Shown here: one piece after another, positions 1 through 9,312 of the stretch | Numbering within the stretch: position 1 is the first letter of the stretch | Layout of the letters: every line of letters starts with the position of its first letter | Source of the DNA: Nocardia arthritidis | GTDB taxonomy: Bacteria; Actinomycetota; Actinomycetes; Mycobacteriales; Mycobacteriaceae | DNA length: 64,000 bases | Direction of reading: 5' to 3' | Assembly (NCBI RefSeq): GCF_011801145.1 | Contig: NZ_CP046172.1 | Location: 7,688,001-7,752,000 of the forward strand | Made by a program: the position numbers and the translations under genes | Notes under the pieces: generated by a model | Told to the model about the DNA's origin: nothing | Databases searched by the model: none | The model's input: the letters and a program-made list of their open reading frames with translations, nothing else

Positions 1-278
1 CCGTGCACACCGCGCGCCGCATTGCACGCCCGGTCGAGGGTGTGGCCCAATGCCTGATAGGCGGGCCGCAGCTCGGCGGCGAATTCGGCGCCCAGCGGGG
101 TGAGGCTCACCCGGCGGCTGGTGCGATCAACCAACCGGCCACCGATCCTTCGCTCCAACGACCGCAGCAGCTGACTCACCCGCCCCTGTGAGATATACAA
201 CCTCTCACCCGCGCGCCCGAAGTGCAGTTCCTCGGCCAGCACCAAAAAGGCTTCCAGTTCACGCACTTCGAGCCCCAT
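1..278 (-). CDS. LysR-family transcriptional regulator (5' part only)
   Basis: The visible 92 residues start at the ATG whose complement is 276-278 and run off the left edge, so the effector-binding domain is missing. The segment is a LysR winged helix-turn-helix: it opens MGLEVRELEAFLVLAEELHF and continues through the recognition-helix region SQGRVSQLLRSLERRIG to LVDRTSRRVSLTPLGAEF, which is the standard LysR N-terminal order. It is divergent from an MFS exporter gene whose start lies about 100 bp away, the usual layout for a LysR regulator and its target. Family assignment is firm; the ligand is unknown. Confidence 0.9.
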   Translation of the reverse strand, partial: MGLEVRELEAFLVLAEELHFGRAGERLYISQGRVSQLLRSLERRIGGRLVDRTSRRVSLTPLGAEFAAELRPAYQALGHTLDRACNAARGVH

Positions 279-320
279 CGGCGTCCGCTCCCTCCATCGA
301 TCAATAAGCCCGGCTCATAG

Positions 321-344
321 AACAATCCGCGAATCGTCATTGTT
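321..344. promoter_or_regulatory. candidate LysR operator between lysR-type gene and MFS gene
   Basis: AACAAT at 321-326 is repeated inverted as ATTGTT at 339-344 with a 12-bp spacer, inside the 97-bp divergent intergenic region. LysR proteins often bind such interrupted dyads. The arms are only 6 bp, so this is a weak call. Confidence 0.35.
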
Positions 345-375
345 TCCGCCTGGCAGGATCCGTTGGCTGGAGCCC

Positions 376-1575
376 ATGACTGATCTTCGAGAACGCGTCG
401 ATGCCCCACCGGTGCCCGGGCATTCGATCCGGCGCGGATGGTTGGGCGTCGGCACGCTCGCCGTCGGCACGTTCACGGTGGTGACCTCCGAGATGCTGCC
501 GGTCGGCCTGCTCACGCCGATGCGCCACGACCTGAATATCAGCGAGGGCACCGCGGGTCTGGCGATGACCGAAACCGGGCTCGTCGCAGCCATTTCCGCG
601 CCGCTGCTCACCGCGGCGCTCAGCCGGTTCGACCGGCGCTGGGTGATGACGGGGCTCATGGCGGTGCTGATACTCGGCAACGTGACGGCCGCGGCGGCGC
701 CGAACTTCGGCGTGCTCACCGTCGGCCGGGTGCTCGTCGGCCTCGGGATGGGCGGCGTGTGGTCGCTCGCGGCGGGGCTCGCGGCCCGCCTGGTGCCCGA
801 AAACCGCACGGCCACTGCGGTTTCCGTGGTGTTCAGCGGGATCGCGATCGCCTCGGTGCTCGGCATTCCGGCGGGTGCGTACCTCGGCGCGGTCGCGGGC
901 TGGCGGGCCGCGTTCCTCGTGACGGCCGGGCTGGCCGTCGTGCTGCTGGTCGCGATGCCCGCTGTCCTGCCGCCGCTGCGGGCGCAGGGCGATGTCGCGC
1001 TGCGCGGCGTCTTCGGATTGGCCGGAAATCCGGCGCTGCGCACCGGACTGCTCATCGTCGCATTCCTGGTGGCCGGGCATTTCGCCGCCTACACCTATGT
1101 GCGACCGGTGCTGGAGGACGTCACCGGCGCCGACGCCGGCCTGATCGGATCGCTGCTGCTGGTATACGGAATCGCCGGAATCGCAGGCAATTTCGTCGCC
1201 GGACCACGCGCGTCCCGGCGGCCGCGGGCGACACTGCTGGCGATCAGCGGGGTGCTCGGCGTCGCGGTATTGCTGCTGCCGATGCTGGGCGGTACGGCAC
1301 TGATCGCCGGGGTGTTCATCGTGATCTGGGGTATCGCGTACGGCGGTGTGTCGGTGAGCACGCTCACGTGGGCGATGTTGTCCGAACCCGGCGCCCGCGA
1401 CGGCGCGGCCTCGCTGCTCACCGCCGTCTTCAACTTCGCCATCGCCGCGGGCGCGCTGCTGGGCGGGCTGGCGGCGAACGGTCTCGGCAGCAGCGCCGCC
1501 ATGTGGCTGGGCGGCGCGCTGGCCATCGCCGCCGTCCTCACCACGGCATTCGGGACCGCACCGGCGCGAAATTGA
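376..1575 (+). CDS. MFS transporter, DHA1-like (drug or sugar efflux)
   Basis: A 399-residue inner-membrane major facilitator protein with about 12 hydrophobic segments. After a short cytoplasmic N-terminus comes TM1 (GVGTLAVGTFTVVTSEMLPV), the family motif D-like segment, and motif A-like basic loop SRFDRRWV between TM2 and TM3. Length and motifs match the AraJ/Bcr-type 12-TM efflux group. ATG 376 is preferred over the TTG at 340 because a GGAG lies just upstream and the extra residues have no family counterpart. It is divergent from the LysR-type gene, which probably controls it. The substrate cannot be read from sequence. Confidence 0.88.
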   Translation: MTDLRERVDAPPVPGHSIRRGWLGVGTLAVGTFTVVTSEMLPVGLLTPMRHDLNISEGTAGLAMTETGLVAAISAPLLTAALSRFDRRWVMTGLMAVLILGNVTAAAAPNFGVLTVGRVLVGLGMGGVWSLAAGLAARLVPENRTATAVSVVFSGIAIASVLGIPAGAYLGAVAGWRAAFLVTAGLAVVLLVAMPAVLPPLRAQGDVALRGVFGLAGNPALRTGLLIVAFLVAGHFAAYTYVRPVLEDVTGADAGLIGSLLLVYGIAGIAGNFVAGPRASRRPRATLLAISGVLGVAVLLLPMLGGTALIAGVFIVIWGIAYGGVSVSTLTWAMLSEPGARDGAASLLTAVFNFAIAAGALLGGLAANGLGSSAAMWLGGALAIAAVLTTAFGTAPARN

Positions 1576-1612
1576 GCTGCGCCGCCGCCGATGCGGCCAT
1601 AGCATCGCCGTC

Positions 1613-2422
1613 ATGTCTCTGCGCGCGATTCCCGCCTCGATGGACCCGGCCGTCGTCGGGTCCATCGACGACGAGCTGGACCGGATCGCGGCCGAGCATC
1701 GGGTATCGATTCCGCTTGCCATCGAAAGTGGAAGCCGCGCTTGGGGTTTCCCGTCACCGGATTCGGATTACGACTGCCGGTTCGTCTACGTGGCGAGCCT
1801 GGACACGTACCTGTCGCCGTGGCGGACGCGCGATGTCATCGAGACGCCGCTGATCGGGCTGCTCGACGTCGGCGGGTGGGATCTGGCGAAGGCGCTGCGG
1901 CTGCTGGTGCAGGGCAATGCGGTGATCATCGAATGGCTGATGTCGCCGATCGTGTACCGCGGCGATCCCCGCTTCCGCGACGAGCTGCGGGCGCTGGCCG
2001 ATGCGGTCGCCGACCGGAACAAGGTGGCCAGACACTACCTGCATCTCGGTGCAAAACAGTGGGGACTGTTCGGCGGCAATGGCTCGTTGAAGAAGGTGTT
2101 CTACTCGCTGCGGCCCGCGATCGCGCTGCGCTGGCTCCGTCAGCATCCGGACGCGGCCGTCGCGCCGATGCATCTGCCGACGCTGCTGGCGCAGTGTGAG
2201 CTGCCCGCCGATCTGGTGGCCGCCGTCGCCGAGCTCACCGAGCTCAAGTCACGCACGCGGGAGATGGGAAGCGGTGCGGCGCCCGCGCCGGTCTCGGCCT
2301 TCATCGAGGACGAATTCGCCTGTGCGGCAACCACTTTCCCCAGGGTCCGGGATCGCGATCTCGACCGGGCGCGCGAGCTCACCTCGGCGTTCTTCCGAAA
2401 AACGGCGCTCGCGCAGGGCTGA
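1613..2422 (+). CDS. RlaP-type nucleotidyltransferase (DUF2043/YcgL-like, DNA polymerase beta superfamily)
   Basis: The 269-residue product carries the minimal nucleotidyltransferase signature near residues 42-58: GSRAWGF followed by SPDSDYDCRF, giving the paired Asp of a catalytic centre. It then has the helical region with EWLMSPIVY and KKVFYSLRPAIALRW that is typical of the RlaP family named from bacterial RNA-repair operons. In those systems RlaP sits beside RNA ligase or end-healing genes; none is seen here, so the gene stands alone and its substrate is unknown. It lies 37 bp after the MFS gene on the same strand and ends at a strong hairpin terminator shared with the convergent cold-shock gene. 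Confidence 0.8.
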   Translation: MSLRAIPASMDPAVVGSIDDELDRIAAEHRVSIPLAIESGSRAWGFPSPDSDYDCRFVYVASLDTYLSPWRTRDVIETPLIGLLDVGGWDLAKALRLLVQGNAVIIEWLMSPIVYRGDPRFRDELRALADAVADRNKVARHYLHLGAKQWGLFGGNGSLKKVFYSLRPAIALRWLRQHPDAAVAPMHLPTLLAQCELPADLVAAVAELTELKSRTREMGSGAAPAPVSAFIEDEFACAATTFPRVRDRDLDRARELTSAFFRKTALAQG

Positions 2423-2441
2423 CCTGTTTCGAATACAAAAC

Positions 2442-2470
2442 GACCCCCGCACTCCATCGGTGCGGGGGTC
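2442..2470. terminator. bidirectional hairpin terminator
   Basis: GACCCCCGCAC (2442-2452) and GTGCGGGGGTC (2460-2470) form a perfect 11-bp stem with a 7-nt loop. A-rich sequence on the left gives a U-run for the minus-strand transcript and ATTT follows on the right, so it can end both the nucleotidyltransferase and the cold-shock transcripts. Confidence 0.85.
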
Positions 2471-2489
2471 ATTTCACGCCACTCTAGAG

Positions 2490-2696
2490 TTAGGCGACCA
2501 CGCGAACATCCTGGGCCTGCGGGCCCTTCTGTCCCTGGCCGATCTCGAACTCCACACGCTGACCCTCATCGAGGGAGCGGAAGCCGTTACCGGAAACAGC
2601 GGAGTAGTGCACGAAGACGTCGGGACCCCCGCCGTCCTGGGCGATGAAGCCGAAGCCCTTCTCGCTGTTGAACCACTTGACAATGCCTTGAGCCAT
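2490..2696 (-). CDS. cspA: cold-shock protein, CspA family
   Basis: A 68-residue single-stranded nucleic-acid-binding OB-fold protein. It has both RNA-binding motifs, KGFGFI (RNP1) and VFVHY (RNP2), and the usual start [17 protein letters not shown]. An upstream in-frame start would add 11 residues not found in the family, so ATG 2696 is chosen. Cytoplasmic RNA chaperone acting on structured mRNA. It is monocistronic, with about 150 bp separating it from the inositol operon upstream and a strong terminator downstream. Confidence 0.97.
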   Translation of the reverse strand: MAQGIVKWFNSEKGFGFIAQDGGGPDVFVHYSAVSGNGFRSLDEGQRVEFEIGQGQKGPQAQDVRVVA

Positions 2697-2847
2697 TTCA
2701 AACTTTCTGTAGACGAGCCAGGCAATCACTTCAATTCACTGGTCTCGTAGATCAACCATGCCATGGTGGGACGATTTCGGCCACATCGACCCCCACTTAA
2801 TGTGAGGTATATGACCCTGACCGCGAGTTGTGGCACCCACCTCGCCG

Positions 2848-4689
2848 TCACGATTGCAGATAGCGCAACTGTCCGGGCTTGGCCGCGTCATAACCGACCC
2901 GGCCGGACAGGTGCCGCGGCACACCGACCTCCCACCACGCACCCGCCTCGGTCCACGCGGACGGCTGGGTACGCACAATGACCACCGCGGGACGCGATTC
3001 ACGTTTCGCCGCCGTTCTGGCTTCCGCATAAGCGACCCGGAATTCCGCGAGATCCGTCGCGGTGTGCACCGAACAGCCGAGCGCATGAGCGTGGTTCGCG
3101 AAATTCACCCGGGGCGGATCTTTCCGGTTGGTACGGCAGTCGGCGTACATATTGTTGAACGCCGCGCCGCCCTGCCCCTCCTGCAGCCGGGCGATCACCG
3201 CATAACCATCGTTGTCGCAGACCACGGCCACCATCGGATGGCCGGCGAAGGCGGCCGAGAACAGTTCGGAATTCAACATCAGATACGAACCGTCACCGAG
3301 CATGGTGGTGACCAGACCATCGGTATGCGCCATCGCCGCACCCCAGGCGCCCGCGAGTTCGTAACCCATACATGAGAATCCGTATTCGACATCCATCGTC
3401 GGCGCGCCGCCGGTCGCGCGCCAGCCGCCGATGAGCTCGCCGGGCAGGCCACCGGACGCGGTCATCACATAGTCCCCCGGCCCGCTGAGATCGTTGACCA
3501 CGCCGACGATCTGGGCATAGCTGGGTATGCCGTCGGTGGGGGCGCGGAGCTTGTCGATGTGCGCGTCCCAGATGCTGCGCAGCGCAGCGGGTTTGCGAGC
3601 CCATTCGTCCTGTGTGCGCCAATCCCCGATGGCGGCCGTCAGATCCGCGATGGCCGCGGCGGCGTCGCCGACCACCGCGAGCGCACCATGTTTGACCGCG
3701 TCGAAGCGGGCCGTGTTCACCGTCACCAACCGGACCTCCGGTGCGAAGACCGTCCACGACGCGGTGGTGAAGTCCTGCAACCGGGTTCCGACGGCCAGCA
3801 CCAGATCCGCCTCGGCGGCAAGCAGATTCGCCGATTCCGAACCGGTGATGCCGAGCGGCCCCGCGTATCCGGGATGTTCGTGCGGCACCAGGGTGCGGCC
3901 CGCGGTGGTCTCGGTGACCGGAATGCCGTGCCGGTCGGCGAATTCCAGCGCCTGCCTGCCCGCACCCGAATAGCGGACGCCGCCGCCGAGCACCAGCAGC
4001 GGACGTTCGGCGGCCCGCACCGCCGCCGCGGCCGCGGCGATTTCGCGAATATCCGGGCGCTGCCGCGGAATTCGGTGCATCCGCGGTGCGAAGAGGTCAT
4101 CCGGGAAGTCGTAGACCTCCGCCTGCACATCCTGCGGCAACGCGATGGTCACCGGCCCGGCTTCGGCCGGATCGGTGAGCACCCGGGCCACCTGCGGCAA
4201 GGTGGCGATGAGCTGTTCCGGGCGGGTGATCCGGTCGAAGTAGCGGCTGACCGCGCGGAAGGCGTCGTTGACCGTCGCCGTCGCGTCACCGAAATGCTCC
4301 ACCTGCTGCAGCACCGGGTCGGGCGCCCGGCCGGTGAAGGTGTCACCCGGAAGCAGCAGCAGCGGAAGACGATTCGCGTGTGCCACGCCGGCCGCGGTCA
4401 CCATGTTGAGCGCGCCGGGCCCGATCGATGAGGTCGCGACGCCGACCTGACGGCGATGCGTCGCCTTCGCGTAGCCGACCGCGGCCAGCGCCATGCCCTG
4501 CTCGGTATGTCCACGCCAGACCGGGATTTCGGCGCGGCGCTCGTGCAGCGCGGTACCGAGGCCGAGCACATTGCCATGTCCGAAGATCGCGAAAACCGCT
4601 GGGAAGAGCGGGACTTCACGGCCGTCGATGGTCTCGGAGCGCTGCGCGACGAGCCAGGCGACGAGGGCTTGTGCGGTGGTGAGCTTCAC
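2848..4689 (-). CDS. iolD: 3D-(3,5/4)-trihydroxycyclohexane-1,2-dione hydrolase (IolD)
   Basis: A 613-residue thiamine-diphosphate enzyme that opens the ring of the inosose dehydration product to give 5-deoxy-glucuronate. The N-terminal pyrimidine-binding domain has the catalytic Glu in VWRGHTEQGMALAAVG. The central domain and the C-terminal pyrophosphate-binding domain follow, with the GDGSYLM...N Mg-binding motif (MLGDGSYLMLNSELFSAA) near residues 465-485. The GHGNVLGLG segment near residue 37 is typical of IolD rather than acetolactate synthase. GTG 4689 has AAGGA seven bases upstream. It is the last gene of the inositol operon, 10 bp after iolB. Full length for the family. Confidence 0.95.
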   Translation of the reverse strand: MKLTTAQALVAWLVAQRSETIDGREVPLFPAVFAIFGHGNVLGLGTALHERRAEIPVWRGHTEQGMALAAVGYAKATHRRQVGVATSSIGPGALNMVTAAGVAHANRLPLLLLPGDTFTGRAPDPVLQQVEHFGDATATVNDAFRAVSRYFDRITRPEQLIATLPQVARVLTDPAEAGPVTIALPQDVQAEVYDFPDDLFAPRMHRIPRQRPDIREIAAAAAAVRAAERPLLVLGGGVRYSGAGRQALEFADRHGIPVTETTAGRTLVPHEHPGYAGPLGITGSESANLLAAEADLVLAVGTRLQDFTTASWTVFAPEVRLVTVNTARFDAVKHGALAVVGDAAAAIADLTAAIGDWRTQDEWARKPAALRSIWDAHIDKLRAPTDGIPSYAQIVGVVNDLSGPGDYVMTASGGLPGELIGGWRATGGAPTMDVEYGFSCMGYELAGAWGAAMAHTDGLVTTMLGDGSYLMLNSELFSAAFAGHPMVAVVCDNDGYAVIARLQEGQGGAAFNNMYADCRTNRKDPPRVNFANHAHALGCSVHTATDLAEFRVAYAEARTAAKRESRPAVVIVRTQPSAWTEAGAWWEVGVPRHLSGRVGYDAAKPGQLRYLQS

Positions 4690-4699
4690 GGATCCGTCC

Positions 4700-5593
4700 T
4701 TAGATATTGTCGCGCCTGCCGCGATGGTCGGTGACCGGGCAGCGCGGGTCGAGCTCCTGACCGGCCCAGGTGTCGCGGACCCAGCCGTGCGCGGGATCGT
4801 CGCAGAAGGCCATGGAACGGGCGGCCGCCGGACCGGCGAGCACGTTCAGGTAGTACATCGGGTAGCCGGGCGCCGCGATGCACGGCCCGTGGTAGCCGTG
4901 CGGCACCAGGAAGACGTCGCCGTCGCGCACCGCCACGTTCGCATCGAGCGCGCCATCGGCGGTGTAGGTGCGGTGCATGCCGAAACCCGTTGGCGACGGC
5001 GTGATTCCGTCGCGATCGGCAATGCGGAAGTAGTAGATCTCCTCATTGACCACCTCACATTCGCTCGCCTCGTCGTGCTTGTGCGGCGGGTAGGACGACC
5101 AGTTGCCGTCCGGGGTGATCAGCTCGCAGGCGTTGAGCTTGTCGGCGTGCTCCCACACCCCCGGTGTGCCGAAGTTGGTGACCTGCCTGGTGGCCTGGCC
5201 CGCGCCGCGCACCTCGACCGGAACCTCCTCGGCCGGGCCGTATTTCGGTTCCAGGCGGCGGGTGCAGCGGGCCATCGGCAAGGCGACCTCGACGCCGGAT
5301 TTCGTGGTGAGCCTCAGTTCGGCGTCGCGCGGGACGTAGGCGAAGTCGGTCACCCGGGTGAAAACCGAGTCGCGGCCGGTCAATTCGATGGTGTGGCCGT
5401 CGACCTGTACCGTGCATCCGCCCGCCAAGGGCAGCACGAACGCCTCGAATTCGCCGGTGTGTACCGTGCGGGATTCGCCCGCGGCCAAACGGAGTACGCG
5501 CAGGCCGGTGAAGGTCCAGCCTGCGGCCTCCGGGGTGAGGAAGATGGGGTCGGTTCCGTCGACCAGTGTGCCGGACGGTCGGTGCAGCTTCAT
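4700..5593 (-). CDS. iolB: 5-deoxy-glucuronate isomerase (IolB)
   Basis: A 297-residue bicupin that converts 5-deoxy-glucuronate to 2-deoxy-5-keto-gluconate. Metal-binding residues are visible in SSYPPHKHDEASECEVVNEEIYY and in the second cupin segment DVFLVPHGYHGPCIAAPGYPMYYLN, which are IolB hallmarks. ATG 5593 is preferred because GGAGG stands five bases before it; an upstream in-frame start has no such site. Gene order aldolase-iolB-iolD and spacings of 10-35 bp show one transcript. Confidence 0.95.
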   Translation of the reverse strand: MKLHRPSGTLVDGTDPIFLTPEAAGWTFTGLRVLRLAAGESRTVHTGEFEAFVLPLAGGCTVQVDGHTIELTGRDSVFTRVTDFAYVPRDAELRLTTKSGVEVALPMARCTRRLEPKYGPAEEVPVEVRGAGQATRQVTNFGTPGVWEHADKLNACELITPDGNWSSYPPHKHDEASECEVVNEEIYYFRIADRDGITPSPTGFGMHRTYTADGALDANVAVRDGDVFLVPHGYHGPCIAAPGYPMYYLNVLAGPAAARSMAFCDDPAHGWVRDTWAGQELDPRCPVTDHRGRRDNI

Positions 5594-5627
5594 CGGGTCC
5601 TCCGGGCAAGGCATTTCGGCGTTCGGC

Positions 5628-6521
5628 TCATCGGGCGTCTTTCAGTAGCCGCGCCGCCGCGTCGACGGCCGCCGCGACATCGCCGTCGGGCGGATATAGG
5701 AGGGTGCGGCCGACGACCAGGCCGCGCACGACATCGTGGCTCAGTGCCCCGCCCCAGGAAGCGAGATCGGCGGCCGGATCACCGGATGGTGCGCCGCCCA
5801 GCACCACGACGGGCAGGGTTGTCGCATCCAGAACCGAGATATCCTGCGGCGCCGGAATTTTCAGCCACGTGTAGGCAGAGGTGACGCCCAATCCGGACGC
5901 GACGGTGATCGCGCGGGACAGCGACGGAGCGTCCTTGCTCATGATGAGCGCACCGGATTCGTCGCGGTGATACGGCAGCGGCTCCACCATCGCCATCAGC
6001 CCCTGCGCGGCCAGTTCGGACACCGCCTGCGCGCAGGCGTGCAACGTCGGGATGGTGCCCGCATCGGAATCATCCAGGCGCAGTAGCATTTTGCCGCCGT
6101 CCAGGCGGAACCGGGCCAGTGCGTCGGCGTCGTAGCCGGTGAACCGATCGTCGATCTCCCACTCCGCGCCCGCCAAACCGCCGCGGTTCATCGAGCCGAT
6201 CACGACCTTGTCGTCGAGCGCGTCGAGCAGCAGCAGCTCCTCGACCACGTCGGGAGATCCGAGCACGCCGTCGACGTCGGGGTGAGCGAGCGCGATCAAC
6301 AGGCGCTCCAACAGATTTCGCCGATCGGCCATCGCGGTGCGATCCGAACCGACACCGAGCGCGCCGCGGGCGGGATGGTCGGCGGCGACCAGGAACAGGG
6401 TGTCCTTGTCCGACAACAGGTTCTGACGCCGGACTCGTTTGTTGTACGCGCGCTCGACCGCCGCCGGGTCGGTGGCACGCACCCGGAGCAGGTCACGCCA
6501 GCGTTCGTCGCTCAGGTACAC
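5628..6521 (-). CDS. Cgl0158-like (beta/alpha)8-barrel aldolase of the inositol pathway
   Basis: A 297-residue DeoC/LacD-like TIM-barrel protein. Segments LFLVAADHPARGALGVG (strand 1 region), DKVVIGSMNRGGLAGAEWE, DGGKMLLRLDDSD and the probable Schiff-base Lys in YTWLKIPAP mark the family that Corynebacterium-type actinomycetes carry in iol clusters. Its likely job is cleavage of 2-deoxy-5-keto-gluconate-6-phosphate to dihydroxyacetone phosphate and malonate semialdehyde, replacing IolJ; this role is inferred from operon position directly after iolC. GTG 6521 is preceded by GGAGGA. It could alternatively be a non-enzymatic barrel homologue, but the Lys argues against that. Confidence 0.8.
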   Translation of the reverse strand: MYLSDERWRDLLRVRATDPAAVERAYNKRVRRQNLLSDKDTLFLVAADHPARGALGVGSDRTAMADRRNLLERLLIALAHPDVDGVLGSPDVVEELLLLDALDDKVVIGSMNRGGLAGAEWEIDDRFTGYDADALARFRLDGGKMLLRLDDSDAGTIPTLHACAQAVSELAAQGLMAMVEPLPYHRDESGALIMSKDAPSLSRAITVASGLGVTSAYTWLKIPAPQDISVLDATTLPVVVLGGAPSGDPAADLASWGGALSHDVVRGLVVGRTLLYPPDGDVAAAVDAAARLLKDAR

Positions 6522-6533
6522 GGATCTCCTCCT

Positions 6534-7472
6534 TCAGCGGCACAGCAGTGCCTCGATCTCGGTATTCGTCGGCATCGCGTCGGCGCACGCCAGCCGCGAA
6601 GCCACCAGCGCCCCCGCGGCATTCGCATATCCTGCGATCCGGCGCGGATCCCAATCGGAGAGCAGGCCGTGGATCAGCGCGCCGCCGAAGCCGTCGCCGG
6701 CGCCGAGCCCGCACACCACCTCCACGCGGCACGGCGGCACCGTCCACCGTTCCCGTTCGGTCGCGATGAGCACGCCGTCGCCGCCCCGCTTGATCACCGC
6801 CAGCCGCACACCGCGGGCCAGCAGCAGATCGGCGGCGGCATCCGGATCGTCGGTGCCGACCGCGACCCGAACCTCGGTTCGGTTGCCCACCACCACATTC
6901 ACGTGATCGAGCAGCCAACCGATCTCGGCCCGCGCGGTCGCCTCGTCGGGCCAGAACATCGGCCGATAGTCCAGATCCAGCACGGTGTGTCCGCGCCTGG
7001 CCCGGCGTTCCAGCACCGCGCGCTGCGTCGACCGGCTCGGCTCGACGCTCACGCCGGTGCCGGTAACCCACAGCAGCGGAACGGAATCCACCACATCCCA
7101 CGGCACGTCGTCCGGGGTGATGGTCAGGTCGGGCGCGATGGGCGCGCGGTAGAACAGCAGCGGCGGATCGGCGGGTGGATTCAGTTCGCAGAACACGATG
7201 GGCGTCTGCAGATCCGGTGCGGTGCCGACGAAATCCGCCGAAACACCGAAACCTTCGAGAGCAGAGCGCACATACGCGCCGAATCCATCGGGACCGACCT
7301 TCGTGAGCACCGCACTGCGCCTGCCCAGTCGCGCGGCGGCCACCGCGACATTGGTCGCGGTGCCGCCGAGGAACTTCGCGAACGAGCGCACATCGGCCAG
7401 CGCGACACCGGTCTGCTCGGGGTAGAGGTCCACCCCGACCCGGCCGATGGTCAGAGCCTCGAGTTCCGTCAC
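6534..7472 (-). CDS. iolC: 5-dehydro-2-deoxygluconokinase (IolC)
   Basis: A 312-residue PfkB/ribokinase-fold kinase that phosphorylates 2-deoxy-5-keto-gluconate with ATP. The first PfkB signature is at residues 35-50 ([18 protein letters not shown]). The C-terminal signature with the catalytic Asp is [18 protein letters not shown] near residue 250. The start [22 protein letters not shown] matches IolC, not ribokinase. The GTG start overlaps the stop of the ATPase gene as GTGA, so translation is probably coupled. Confidence 0.94.
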   Translation of the reverse strand: MTELEALTIGRVGVDLYPEQTGVALADVRSFAKFLGGTATNVAVAAARLGRRSAVLTKVGPDGFGAYVRSALEGFGVSADFVGTAPDLQTPIVFCELNPPADPPLLFYRAPIAPDLTITPDDVPWDVVDSVPLLWVTGTGVSVEPSRSTQRAVLERRARRGHTVLDLDYRPMFWPDEATARAEIGWLLDHVNVVVGNRTEVRVAVGTDDPDAAADLLLARGVRLAVIKRGGDGVLIATERERWTVPPCRVEVVCGLGAGDGFGGALIHGLLSDWDPRRIAGYANAAGALVASRLACADAMPTNTEIEALLCR

Positions 7473-8254
7473 GGGTTCGCCACCACCCGCTCCAATTCGT
7501 GCTGCAGCGCGTCCAATTCGGCGCCGCCCGCCATCTGCCTGGTCAGCTCGGCGACATCGATCTCCGACTTCTCGTACGCGCCGAGCATCGCACCGCGCTT
7601 GAGCAGCAGGAACCGATCGCCGACCGGATAGGCGTGGTGCGGGTTGTGCGTGATGAGAATGACACCCAGCCCCCGATCACGGGCCTGCACAACATATTTC
7701 AGCACCACACCGGCCTGCTTCACGCCGAGCGCCGCGGTCGGTTCGTCCAGGATCAGCACCTTGGCGCCGTAGTGCACGGCCCGTGCGATGGCGACGCACT
7801 GTCGCTGACCGCCGGACAGCGTGCCCACCGGCTGCTCCATATCGCGGATCTCGATCCCCATATCCGTCAACCCTTTTCGGGCTATCTCCTGCGCAGCACG
7901 GCGATCGATCAGACGGAACGGGCCGTACCCCTTCGTCGGCTCGGAGCCGAGCACGAAATTTCGCCAGACGCTCATCAGCGGCACGACGGCCAGATCCTGG
8001 TAGACGGTCGCGATGCCGCGATCCAAAGCCGCACGCGGCGAGGAGAATGCGACCTCCTCCCCCTCGACCAAGAGCTTGCCCCGATCGTGCTGGTGCACAC
8101 CGGCGAGTATCTTGATCAGCGTCGACTTGCCCGCGCCGTTGTCACCGAGCACACAGGTCACCTCGCCCGCGTTCACCACGGTGGAAACATCTTCCAGCGC
8201 GACGACTCCGCCGTAGCTCTTACCGATGCCGACGGTCTCGACCAAGGTGTTCAT
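7469..8254 (-). CDS. ABC transporter ATPase (sugar/inositol, single-domain RbsA-like)
   Basis: A 261-residue ABC ATPase: Walker [10 protein letters not shown] at about residue 37, Q-loop [10 protein letters not shown], signature LSGGQRQ, Walker [12 protein letters not shown] and switch His in ILITHNPHH. The sequence is close to the carbohydrate CUT2 group, but it has one nucleotide-binding domain instead of the tandem two of RbsA/MglA. ATG 8254 overlaps the permease stop as ATGA and the gene's own stop overlaps iolC. It should energise uptake by the neighbouring permease, working as a homodimer. Confidence 0.92.
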   Translation of the reverse strand: MNTLVETVGIGKSYGGVVALEDVSTVVNAGEVTCVLGDNGAGKSTLIKILAGVHQHDRGKLLVEGEEVAFSSPRAALDRGIATVYQDLAVVPLMSVWRNFVLGSEPTKGYGPFRLIDRRAAQEIARKGLTDMGIEIRDMEQPVGTLSGGQRQCVAIARAVHYGAKVLILDEPTAALGVKQAGVVLKYVVQARDRGLGVILITHNPHHAYPVGDRFLLLKRGAMLGAYEKSEIDVAELTRQMAGGAELDALQHELERVVANP

Positions 8255-9303
8255 CTGCGCACCCTTTCGGCTCGCTTCTGGAATCGGTTGTTCACCAGCA
8301 CCGCGGCCAGCAGCAGCACACCGAGGAACAACATGAACCAATCGCTGTCCCAGCGGGCGAAAACGATGCCCTGGCGCGCCATTCCGAAGATCAGCGCGCC
8401 GATCGCGGCGCCGATGGCCGAACCGAAACCACCGGTCAACAGGCAACCGCCGACCACGGCCGCGATGATGTAGTGCAACTCCAGTCCGACGCCCTGATTC
8501 GCCTGGACGCTGGAAAAGCGCAGAATATTGCACGATCCCACCACCCAGCCCGCGAATGCGGTGCCCATGAACAGCAGGATCTTCGTCCGCACCGCGGGCA
8601 CACCGACGGCCCGCGCGCTCTGCAGCGCGCCGCCGACCGCGAAGATCCAGTTGCCGAATCTGGTGCGCACCAGGATGAGTGCGGCGATCGCCGTCAGCAC
8701 GATCCACCACAGCACCGAGGCCTGGAACCGCACTCCGCCGATATCGATGGTCGAGGCGAATACCGACCCCGCCGATTCGTAGCCCGGCGCGCCGCGCACG
8801 CCCGACACCTGCACGGTATTCGTGACCAGCCGTGTCACACCGAGATTCAGGCCCTGCAGCGCGAGAAACGTGCCGAGCGTGACGATGAAGCTCGGCAGGC
8901 CCGTACGCATCACCACCCAGCCGTTGAAAGCTCCCACGGCCAAAGCGAATACGAGCGAGACCAGCAGCGCCAACCACACATTCCAGCCGGCGTGCACCGA
9001 AAGCAGCGCGGTGACCAGCGCGGTGGACGCGGTCATCACACCCGCCGACAGATCGAATTCGCCGCCGATCATCAACAGCGCCACCGCGATCGCCATGATG
9101 CCGAGCGTCGATGAATCATCCAGCCAGGTGGCGACGCCGAGCGGGCTCAGGAAGCGATCGGTGATCACCGAGAAGAACACGAACACCAGCAGCGCGCCGA
9201 GCGCCGCACCGATCTCCGGCCGAACGATCATGCGCTGCATCAGCGTCGGACCGTCCGGCCGCCGCGCCGGCGCGATTTCGGATGCTTTCGTGGCTACCGT
9301 CAT
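8251..9303 (-). CDS. ABC transporter permease (CUT2, RbsC-like)
   Basis: A 350-residue membrane permease with about ten hydrophobic segments, for example [14 protein letters not shown] and [20 protein letters not shown]. The [16 protein letters not shown] and [19 protein letters not shown] segments are characteristic of RbsC-like sugar permeases. ATG 9303 is chosen because GGTGAG lies eight bases upstream; a GTG at 9312, directly after the stop of the binding-protein gene, is the alternative. It sits between the binding protein and ATPase genes and forms the membrane channel of the presumed inositol importer. Confidence 0.92.
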   Translation of the reverse strand: MTVATKASEIAPARRPDGPTLMQRMIVRPEIGAALGALLVFVFFSVITDRFLSPLGVATWLDDSSTLGIMAIAVALLMIGGEFDLSAGVMTASTALVTALLSVHAGWNVWLALLVSLVFALAVGAFNGWVVMRTGLPSFIVTLGTFLALQGLNLGVTRLVTNTVQVSGVRGAPGYESAGSVFASTIDIGGVRFQASVLWWIVLTAIAALILVRTRFGNWIFAVGGALQSARAVGVPAVRTKILLFMGTAFAGWVVGSCNILRFSSVQANQGVGLELHYIIAAVVGGCLLTGGFGSAIGAAIGALIFGMARQGIVFARWDSDWFMLFLGVLLLAAVLVNNRFQKRAERVRR

Positions 9304-9312
9304 GTCAGCCAC

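Noticed and set aside
337..1722. A 461-residue minus-strand frame opposite the MFS gene.
   Set aside because: Composition is His/Arg/Gly/Asp-rich with no recognisable domain; the plus-strand transporter explains the region.
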